Assembly: GCA_015680685.1 (NCBI GenBank)
Contig: MNCI01037953.1
Coordinates: 1,088,582 to 1,117,309 of the forward strand
DNA from: Gnetum montanum
Taxonomy: Eukaryota > Streptophyta > Gnetopsida > Gnetales > Gnetaceae
Length of the DNA: 28,728 nucleotides
Reading direction: 5' to 3'
Within the stretch, counting starts at the first letter, position 1. The number at the start of each line of letters is the position of its first letter. Of the stretch, positions 9,178 through 17,533 are shown one piece after another. Under the pieces are notes generated by a model. The model saw only the letters and a list, made by a program, of their open reading frames with translations. It did no database searches and had not been told where the DNA came from. The position numbers were made by a program, and so were the translations under genes.

Positions 9178-9980
9178 TGATGAGACACGATATCACATCA
9201 GCTGTGATATCGCGTCAACCCTGTGATATCGCGTACACGATATTGCAGCCCATCGCCAGTTTTATAAATAAGAGGCATCTTTCCCTTGTTCACTCATCTA
9301 GATCTAGACCCTTAGCCAAACTATAGTAGTTTTACCATTCCAGAGTTTGAATAATTTCCATGTGCCCACAGTAGGAGTCTCAAAGTGAACGGATCTTTAT
9401 TTGAGCAAATTGTACCTGAGCACACATTTGTGTACGACAATAAAAATGAACTTTTTGATAAACCTTGCAGCACGTGGACTAAGCTAAATAGGATTTAATT
9501 ACTATTAAAATTTTAAATTCTTTTCTAGATAATTAATCTCTCTCAACCCTTAACTCTCCTAGTTAAGTGCATTCAGTACGATTGCTTCAAGCACGTGTGT
9601 AATGCTTGGTAACCTAGTAACGAGTAGCATTTGGTAATCCCAGTAGCGTTGCACTGGTTTAGGGTGTGTACGGCAAGTGGGAATGGATACTAGTGCTATG
9701 ATAATTAGAACTTAGTTAATGGAAAGATAGTTACTTAGTCTCTTCACCCTTCTCCTATTAGCATAGGCATTAAAAAGATAAAAGACATAAAATTCATATA
9801 CCTTAGACTTACTTAACCATACAACCGTGACAATACAAGTAAGTCTGGGAAGACAATGATTGATTAATCTCAAGTGTTCCATTAAGGTGTGTAAGAACTT
9901 AGTCCTTGGAGTTCGACTAGATCGTGTGTGAGACGCTCATATTTGTATGGTTGTGTGTAGGGGTACCTCGCCACTCATCA
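9178..9980 (+). repeat. 5' LTR of element 2
   Basis: 803 bp, beginning TGATGAG and ending CTCATCA. The U3 part has GATATC palindromes at 9189, 9206 and 9225, plus GATATT at 9239. The TATA box is at 9263-9270 and the poly(A) signal at 9439-9444. It pairs with 15435-16258; many differences are C/T or G/A, and U3 also differs by insertions and deletions. Confidence 0.92.
9263..9270 (+). promoter_or_regulatory. TATA box in 5' LTR of element 2
   Basis: TATAAATA followed by AGAGG, 85 bp into the LTR and just after the palindrome cluster. Transcription of the element should start roughly 30 bp downstream. Confidence 0.6.
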
Positions 9981-9981
9981 T

Positions 9982-9999
9982 TGGCGCTATTGCCGGGGA
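9982..9999 (+). other. Primer binding site, tRNA-Asp type
   Basis: TGGCGCTATTGCCGGGGA begins two bases after the LTR. It matches the complement of the 3' end of plant tRNA-Asp(GTC), TGGCGCCGTTGCCGGGGA, at 16 of 18 positions. Asp priming is typical of Athila-lineage gypsy elements. Confidence 0.85.
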
Positions 10000-10126
10000 C
10001 TTAGTTGTTTGTGTGCTACGTAGAACATAGGAAATCATTTACATCATTGGGAGCTAAAACAAACCCTTAGGGTTGATCAAACGAAAATATAACATAACAG
10101 TAAACAACACACTGAATAAGAAAAAA

Positions 10127-12643
10127 ATGTCTTCTTCTCCACACAAAAGCATTTCACCACCTAGGACCAACACAAGAGACAGTCAGTAATACAACACACA
10201 TAACCAAAATCCACTAGTTCCTCAACAATTCAATGTGGTATATACTCATCACGATGAATATATACCTGACTTTACCTTTTTCTTCCATCAAGATGAACAA
10301 CTGTGTTGGAGAGACTTGGAAGGTAACATAGTGTTGCCTCTAGACAGAGCCACCCCCAACATGCTCCTTCGTGCCCTTGCACAAATAGGCATGTCACAAT
10401 TATATGCTGAGTATGTTGCATGCGATTACAACACAAGGGACTACCATCCCACAGAAGCGCAACGTCAACAAGACTCGTGGCAGGAGAGTTACCACACATC
10501 ATTGAAGGGCAAAGAACCCCATAATGCTTCACCTACCATAAGCGAAATTAAGGGTGGTAAACCTATTTCAATAGGTTCTCCACAAAATGATCTTCCCCCT
10601 CCTAACAATGGTGAGGAGGTGGTGTATCAGAACCTGCACTCCAAGATACACAACCCTAGTTCTGATCCCCATGAACACCAAGTGTTCAATGAGGGAACAT
10701 AATCAAAAGATAAGGACGAGCATTCTAATCATCATCACGATCAGGACCAAAATCACTGAAGGGAAGGTAGGAAACATCATCATGGTGATGGTTCTCCTTC
10801 CTCTTCCCCTTCATCATCACATTCACCCTCTCCTTCAACATCAGGATGTAGTCATAAGGAACCTCATCGTGAGGATAAGGGTAAGCAAAATGAGAGACCT
10901 CGATGAGAGAGTTGAGAGTGAGAATGAGGGCATTCTAGGGAATCATGACATGGAAGAAGGAAAAGTAGGGAACCACGTAGACATCACAAATGCCATGAAA
11001 GTAATGACCATGATGAACCCCTACTTGCAACCCAAAGCATGTTAGACATCACAGAGGCCATTAGAATACCTACAAGGCACTAGAAAGATAGCTGGATCAA
11101 GAGACTAGACATGAATAATATCCCATGATTTGAGGGGGGATATAACACTGATCTACAGAACCACTTATAGGCATTTCACGATGCCTGTGCCTTGCAGAAC
11201 ATTGAGAAAAAGTGACAAAAGTTAAATTTGTTTCCAAGGATATTGATAAAAGAAGCGGAAAGCTAGTACTGGTCCTTAGAGTCGGAATACATTCGAAGGT
11301 GGAGTATGATGCTAGAACTATTTAATGATAAATATTAGACATACTCCTAAGTGTCCAACTTGTGAAAATAGATCCAAGGATGGAAGAAGGGTAATTACGA
11401 ATCCTTGGATGTTGCCATGGGCTGATATTATGCATTGCTACATCATTTCCCAAACCATGGTTACGCACACCAGGATCAACTACGCCATTTCGTAGATGGG
11501 CTAAGACATGAAACTAGGAGAACCCTTGGAACATATGCCCAAGGGAGATTATTTGAGCTTAGATCCCATGAGGTTCATAGATTGTTGGAGCAAGTAGCTA
11601 AGGAAGAAGGAGAGCTACATAAGAGAGAAAGTGCGGAGGAATACAATTACGATCCTTCCCTTTGAAAAAGGGGAGTAAGATTCTGTGAGGAGGAGGATGA
11701 GTCACCACTTGAAGAGTTGGTGAATAGGAAGATCTTTCTACTTCAAAAATTAACAACAGAAGTGTCGGCCAAGGTAGATCAGATGTGGGACTCCTTAGAT
11801 AGTAGATTTGAAATCGTTTTAAAAATTGTAGAGGAGTCTAAGGAGCGAAGTAGTAACCATGATAAGAAAAAGAAGAGGGATTTGGACCATGCACATAACA
11901 AAGGTAAGGGTAAAATGACTATCACCGGAGAGGTTATGGATTCCAATACGAGAGATGATGGTGGATGTGAGATATGTCAGTATGACCATCCTAAGGGATG
12001 TTGCCCAATAATCTCACATCTACAAGAGTCTGGGGTGTATGCACTCAACCCAAGACTTAACAAATGACAAGCACCCCGAAGGTTACCTTATCCCCAAGGT
12101 AACCCAAGGTAGTTCCACCAACCCTTAACATATTATCCAAGTGGAACTCTACCACAACCTATTGAACAACACTAGTAGTGGCAATACCCACAGTCATGGG
12201 GAATACCACCGCCTAGGCAACAATAGCCTTACCAGCAATCGGATCCATATGGCTACTACGTGCAGTAGCCAATCTCTCCAAGTGACTCTGTTGGTCATGT
12301 GACCCCACAACGTCACTACCAAGCTCAGGAGCACTATAGGACTCCTTCTCCTGAGAGAGACACACCACATCCATACCATCCTCCAAACCTAGCCACGACT
12401 CTTACACCAATAGCTCCACTACCACCCGCTCTAGCGATGCAACGGGAACTCCCCACTCAACAGCAGCAACACAATGCTATGAGAGCTATAAACCTTCAAC
12501 CCGCTACTAGTTTTGACAACTCTACAAGGAAAAGACCTTTCTTCAGAACCAACAATCCAAGCAAGCTCTCACAACCACAAGCGGTTGAGCCTTTGAATGT
12601 TCCTCCATCAAATAAGGCTTTAGAGCTCCCTTCAAACCAATAA
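10127..12643 (+). pseudogene. gag polyprotein of element 2, decayed by in-frame stops
   Basis: One reading frame runs from ATG 10127 to about 12643, broken by stops but without frame change. In order: an N-terminal segment (SSSPHKSISPPRTNTRDS, then ...HHDEYIPDFTFFFHQDEQ); a His/Ser- and Arg/Ser-rich stretch (about 10700-11000); a gag core (about 11040-11660) with WSLESEYIRRWSMM and LLHHFPNHGYAHQDQLRHFV, the latter resembling the Athila gag segment around its conserved HHG; a CCHC-like knuckle CEICQYDHPKGCC (near 11966-12004); and a Pro/Gln-rich linker. The stops are nearly all explained by single transitions (CAG, CAA, CGA or TGG to a stop). Four TGA codons at 10904, 10913, 10919 and 10925 lie in the Arg-rich segment and fit former CGA. 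Confidence 0.8.
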
Positions 12644-12741
12644 TAGAGCTCAATGCATACGGTTATGTTAACACATACTGTCATTGACTGGATCAAGGAA
12701 GGCCACCTTCCCAGGAAATTCTCTAATCCTGAAGTTCCTTA

Positions 12742-13593
12742 ATCTACCTCCAAGTCGTTGGGAATGAACGACATAAAGCTCTTCTTGACTCAAGTTTTGG
12801 AGTCAAATTAATATCACAAGAAATGTATAAAGCCTAGAACCTGCCTCCACTAAAGAAGAGCAATATTAGCTTAGAGTTGGCTGACCAGTCCATCATCGTT
12901 CCTTTGGGATTAGTGGAGGACATCGTTACCACTGTGTCTGGTTGGTCATACCCAACTGATTTCCTAGTGATCCAAGTAAATAATGACAAAGGGGACTTCC
13001 CAATAATAATGGGAAGGGCATGGCTAAGCACCATAAATGCATGCCTAGGAATCCATGATCTTTTCCTAAAAATATCTAAGAAAAAAACTTATGGGAAGAT
13101 TGAGAAGAAGAAGGTTCCATGCATCACATACAGTGATACAGAGGGTAATGGCATACAGGAATGTTTAGCATTTCCTACATGCAACCGGTGTGCCCAGGAA
13201 GTTAACATACAAAAGTGCCTATATGTAGCAACCACGCAACAAGTGAACACCCAGTGGTTGATAGCTAATTAAGAGAGAAACCTACCAATATGTATGGAAC
13301 TAATTGGGGGACCAACTTGTGCCCACGTAGAAAGCATAGATGCACTGAAGCAAGAGTGTCACCAACTTCCAACCCTTAATCTGAAACCACCAATCGAGGG
13401 AAGTTGGAAACTCTTAGAAAATCCAAATGAGTACTCCAATAGGAGAATACTAGTCTATGTGCAACTGACCAACCCTTATCATGAACCTAGAACAGTCTAC
13501 GCACATAGCACATTTGAGAGAGGACGACCTCACTCATTATTTCGGATCTCTCCCTTCCAACTCAGTCATGGGGGAGATGGACATCTATGCTAA
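12742..13593 (+). pseudogene. Aspartic protease of element 2 with a tail that ends where integrase should end
   Basis: In a frame shifted from gag, the translation from 12742 reads IYLQVVGNERHKALLDSSFG, where LLDSS replaces the expected D-S/T-G active site: GGT has become AGT, a transition, so the enzyme is probably dead. Then come ISLELADQSI, VPLGLVEDIV and DFPIIMGRAWLST, the second half of a retropepsin (ILGR-type motif) as in Athila. After the protease the frame continues through one stop at 13270-13272 to 13593, ending HSLFRISPFQLSHGGDG. The other-strand relative ends its integrase region with a similar HSIFHISSFQFSHGKD. No reverse transcriptase, RNase H or integrase core lies between. 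Confidence 0.8.
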
Positions 13594-15054
13594 TCATTTT
13601 AGGCCCTCAGTTTCTTTTTAATTTTTTCTTTTACACATTTTTGTTTTACAAATTTCTTTAACTTTTCTTTTTTTTTACAACATCATTTATACTTTTTCAT
13701 TTCTTTGTGTGTTTGATTACTTTGTTTGAGTCGTCACTTAATAAGTGCTCCGAAGATGCTAGGAACTGTATTCCATTGATTGCTAATGTTTGGTTTTTAC
13801 CTTTAATTTATGGTGCTGATACTAAGGTATGGTTCTTTTGATATAGCAGGTAATGAGCTAACTTCATCCATACATCCATAAATTTCTATGGTCTCTCTTA
13901 GCTTGGAACTGTACAGTCTCCTTTCTCAATAATAAGAACTATCAACGAATCGGTGACTAGGCATTTCTCAAACTAAGGAAGGACTCAAGGATTGAAAAGG
14001 GTGTGACTTCAAGGGGATTTGATGCACCTGTGTCAGCCATTCTCTTGGGTTCTTGGATGTTTTCTTCTTGAGTTTTCTTACCATTCCAATGTTGCCGCAT
14101 TATCGAGAAGCTGAGCAAATAAAAATAATAAGTCTTTACATGGTGTGGTTCTCACGCAAAAAAAAAAATAGTGAGAATTCAAAGCACACCCCTTAGACAA
14201 AATAATCATTTGGGCTACAAGCACTGGTTATGGAACTAAATAAAAATGTTCCCTCTAACTAAGGCCCTTTCTGGCTTCCTACTTTCTCCTTTCTCATTTC
14301 GTCGGAATGGTGGTGACTCTTTGACGGAGACATTCTTGTTACTTCAAGTGGATGGATGGGCCAAATCTATTAATGTGAAGTCATTGAATGTGGTTTTTTT
14401 GAGGCTGTATTTGAAATGAGATATGCTAAGTTACATTAACCATTAACGCACAAGGGACTGTACATCACCTTGTTCTTGAGACTCCATTCCATTCTCTTCT
14501 TATCATCCTTCTTTATCCATTTTTCACCTCATTGCCAGTTGTATTAGTAGTTCATATTTTGGTTGATACATTGTTTTCTTTTTGGTAAACTCTTGTGGTT
14601 AAGGATTTAACTCTTGTTTCCAAATGACATTTCTAGAGCCTACGGACTCTTTGAATGTGGGATTGTCAGGGCATTAAGGGCATGAGCCTACTTTGGGGAG
14701 GACCCACGGGCATTCCTATTTTGTGCATCTATTAATTTCTTTCCTTTAAACATTTCCATAGTCACCAATTATTTTTTTCATTTCCATCTTTGACATCCAT
14801 TTTATCAGCGTTACTGTTGTTTCTTTTTCTCCATTCTCTCACTACCGAAGGTTCGCTCTCAGTCATGGGGGTCTTGGTCCAATTTTTTTAATTTTTCTCT
14901 TAACCCCTACACCTTAGGAAGTCACTATTATTATATCTCCAGATCTGCATTAGCCATATCACAACTCAGCCAATGAACCTTACATCGAAGCAAGGTATCA
15001 ATTGCATTATAATTAATTTACCCTTGCTAATATAAGATTGTGTTGTGTGTGCAG

Positions 15055-15245
15055 ATGAAAATCATACACCAATGGAGGGGATTTGGAGGAAACAATTGGA
15101 ATGGACTGGTGCTAAAGTAGTTACGCAAGGAACAAGATTGATGACGCACTTATGGATGGACAACGAAAAGTGCAATCTTGGCGTCAGCAGCAACAGACTT
15201 ATTTTTTTTCTCTCTCTTCTTTCTTCTTTCCTAGTTGCCAAATAA
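15055..15245 (+). pseudogene. Short 3' ORF remnant of element 2
   Basis: It has the same layout as 458-625 in element 1: CTAAT branch-point-like sequence, A 24 nt before a TGTGTGTGCAG, then ATG at 15055. The ATG frame stops after 21 codons. A neighbouring frame stays open to 15245 and includes GIWRKQLEWTGA and LWMDNEKCNLG, matching parts of element 1. Element 1 and element 2 therefore share an ancestral short coding exon that has suffered indels. Function unknown. Confidence 0.35.
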
Positions 15246-15421
15246 GGCTAGATGTCAAATATGTATAGTGTTCACTCTTGTTGTCATGAACACTAAATTT
15301 TTCCATGTTTTGTAATGATGATCTGTTCACATGTCACCCCATTCACCGTTAGTGTCATTCAAGTCAATAATCCCATACCTTCCCAATATTTTGTAAGGAA
15401 CTTGAGGACAAGTTTTCATTC

Positions 15422-15432
15422 AGCCATGGGGC
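15422..15432 (+). other. Degenerate polypurine tract of element 2
   Basis: AGCCATGGGGC lies two bases before the 3' LTR. Compared with AGTCATGGGGG in element 1 it has two substitutions, consistent with an aged copy. Confidence 0.5.
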
Positions 15433-15434
15433 TA

Positions 15435-16258
15435 TGATGAGATGTGATATTGCATCAGCCGCAATATCGCATACATGATATCATGTTTGTGATATTGTGT
15501 CGGCCCCTGCGATATCATGTAAGCGATATCGCAGCCCGTCGCCAGTTCTATAAATAAGAGGTGTGTTCACTCATCTAGATCTAGACCCTTAGCAAAACTA
15601 TAGCAGTTTTACCATTCCAGAGTTAGAATAATTTCCATGTGCCAACAGTAGGAGTCTCAAAGTAAACGGATCTTTATTTGAGAAAAATGTACCTAATCAC
15701 ACATTTGTGTACGACAATAAAGATGAACTTTCTGATAAACCTTGCAGCACGTGGACTAAGCTCAATAGGATTTAATTACTATTAAATGTTTAAATGCTTT
15801 TCTAGATAATTAATCTCTCTCAATCCTTAACTCTCCTAGTTAAGTGTGCTCAGTATGATTACTTCGAGCATGTGTGTAATGCTTGGTAACTTAGTAATGA
15901 GTAGCGTTTGGTAATCCCAGTAACGTTGCACTGGTTTAGGGTGTGTATGGCAAGTGGGAATGGATACTAGTACTAGGATAATTAAAACTTAGCTAATGGA
16001 AAGATAGTTACTTAGTCTCTTCACCCTTCTCCTATTAGCATAGGCATTAAAAAGATAAAATACATAAAAATCATATACCTTAGACTTACTTAACCATACG
16101 ATCGTGACAATACAAGTAAGTCTGGGAAGACAACGATTGATTAACCTTAAGTGTTCCATTAGGGTGCATAAGCACTTAGTCCTTGGAGTTTGACCGGATT
16201 GCACGTGAGATGCTCATATTCGTATGGTTGAGTGTAGGGGGTACCTCGCCACTCATCA
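15435..16258 (+). repeat. 3' LTR of element 2
   Basis: 824 bp with TGATGAG...CTCATCA ends. The TATA box is at 15549-15556 and AATAAA at 15716-15721. Compared with the 5' LTR, U3 has extra GATAT-type palindromes and lacks about 12 bp after the TATA box; R and U5 align without large gaps. Confidence 0.92.
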
Positions 16259-16437
16259 TCATGTAATCATATTTATAAACAAAATGTTTAATCTTTAGGG
16301 ATTATCCACATACCATGCCCTAAAGATCCCCAAACTCCTTCATAAAATCTTTGGAATATTATCATTTCCTCTCTTAGTCTTCCATTTTCATCTTGAAATA
16401 ACTCTTAACAAAACTTTTTGAAAATTTTAAGGATAAC
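16259..16437. other. 179-bp spacer between tail-to-tail LTRs
   Basis: AT-rich with no feature recognised. It starts with TCATG, the probable right target-site copy of element 2. It separates the 3' end of a plus-strand element from the 3' end of a minus-strand element. Confidence 0.6.
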
Positions 16438-17349
16438 TAATAAGTAGTAAGGTACCCCCTACGTCCAACCATATGAACCACAAAGCGTTCATGCACGATT
16501 TGGTCAAATTCCATGGACTCTATAGTTTTTCAGTGCATGAGTTCTCTAGGAAATGAACTTGGCATTGAGAATGTTCGTTCTCTTCCCAACTACACTTGTG
16601 AAACTCAACGGTATAGTTTAAGTGTAATTGAGGCACATGATTTTTTTATCATTGTTTTTTTATGGTTTTGGTACTTGAAATAAATAGGATAAAGAATAAA
16701 GTAATTTAATGTCTACTTTAATCTAATTGAATAATTGTTGTGTAGCTAGTCCTAACATAAGTATCCAATCCCACTTGTTGTATACATCTTGAACACATAT
16801 AACATTGCTGGGTTACTAAGCGTTAAGCACTATTGGGATTACCAAATGTCATATGCATGCTCAAAGAAGTTATACTTATGTTTACTTAATCACTATTTAG
16901 CTTATAGCGCTTAATTACTTAATTAGCTTAATTATTAAGGAACATTAAATAAATAACTAAAAACATTAAATGCATGAATAACATATTTAAGGTATCCAGA
17001 ATGCAGCAAGGTTTATCAAGATGCTTGTCTTTATTGTTGCACACACTGTCATGGTTAGGTACAACAATGCTCAAACAAAGATCTGTACACTCAATGACTA
17101 TTGTTGTGAGCACTCAGGAAAATATTCAAACTTTCAAATAAAAAAATTACAAGAGCTTCACTACAACTATGACAAGATGATACCTAAACATGATGAGTTG
17201 GCATGTATTTATAGGCAAGAATAGACCCAACATTGATGGGGCCATGTCAATGCATCAAATGATGCATCAACAGGGCCTAGTTGACATAGCCCAGTCAATG
17301 AGCTCTAGTTGATGAGGCCTTCTCAATGTAGCCAATTCATGACTCATCA
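16438..17349 (-). repeat. 3' LTR of Athila-like element 3 (minus strand)
   Basis: 912 bp. On the minus strand it begins TGATGAG at 17349 and ends CTTATTA, a decayed CTCATCA. Its last 17 bases differ from the LTR ends of element 2 only by C/T and G/A changes. The R-U5 part matches element 2 (GATCTTTGTTTGAGCA, ACAATAAAGA, TTGATAAACCTTGC). The U3 part is different: it has TGATGCATCA-type palindromes and repeated GGCC-CATCAA words (about 17225-17340) instead of GATATC. The TATA box is at 17206-17213 and AATAAA at 17030-17035, both on the minus strand. Confidence 0.85.
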
Positions 17350-17362
17350 TATCCCCATGATT
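17350..17362 (-). other. Polypurine tract of element 3
   Basis: On the minus strand, AATCATGGGGATA directly precedes the LTR, in the same place as the AGTCATGGGGG tract of element 1. The next 100 bp (to about 17470) also match the LTR-adjacent internal DNA of elements 1 and 2 in reverse complement. Confidence 0.6.
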
Positions 17363-17533
17363 GAATGAAAACTCATCTTCGAGTTCTTTACAAAATTAGG
17401 AAGGTATGGGATTATTGATTAGCACCTGACTCAACAATACTACATAACAAATCTGAGTGCTTGGGTTTACAAATCAACAAAATTAAAAATTATGGTGTTC
17501 ATGACACAAAATTTAACACAAAAAAGAAAAAAA

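Larger units (their letters stand above)
13594..15434 (+). other. 3' non-coding region of element 2
   Basis: T-rich DNA between the end of the polyprotein and the 3' LTR. The word GGGTGTGACTTCAAGGGG (13999-14016) recurs in reverse complement at 21237-21254 in the minus-strand relative, supporting common descent. Positions 14646-15434 match the left end of the window (1-790). AGTCATGGGGG motifs occur at 13564-13574 and 14861-14871, and a variant at 15422-15432. Relative to the minus-strand element, the giant third ORF is missing here. Confidence 0.75.
9178..16258 (+). mobile_element. Complete Athila-like LTR retrotransposon lacking reverse transcriptase, RNase H and integrase
   Basis: Length 7081 bp. 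It has matching 5' LTR (9178-9980) and 3' LTR (15435-16258), a primer binding site for tRNA-Asp directly after the 5' LTR, gag (10127-12643), protease (12742 to about 13090) with a continuing tail to 13593, a non-coding 3' region, a short 3' ORF and a polypurine tract. Flanking bases CCATG (9173-9177) and TCATG (16259-16263) agree at four of five positions, fitting an aged target-site duplication. The Ty3/gypsy Athila lineage is inferred from tRNA-Asp priming, gag and protease sequence. Only about 500 bp separate the protease core from the end of the pol-like frame, so the element must rely on enzymes from a relative. The LTRs are roughly nine-tenths identical by eye, so the insertion is old. 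Confidence 0.85.

Noticed and set aside
9178-9980. Primer binding site for initiator tRNA-Met
   Set aside because: The sequence after the LTR is TGGCGC...GCCGGGGA, which fits tRNA-Asp and not TGGTATCAGAGC.
10272-10532. Minus-strand ORF opposite gag of element 2
   Set aside because: Shadow of the gag frame on the plus strand, which has Athila-like motifs.
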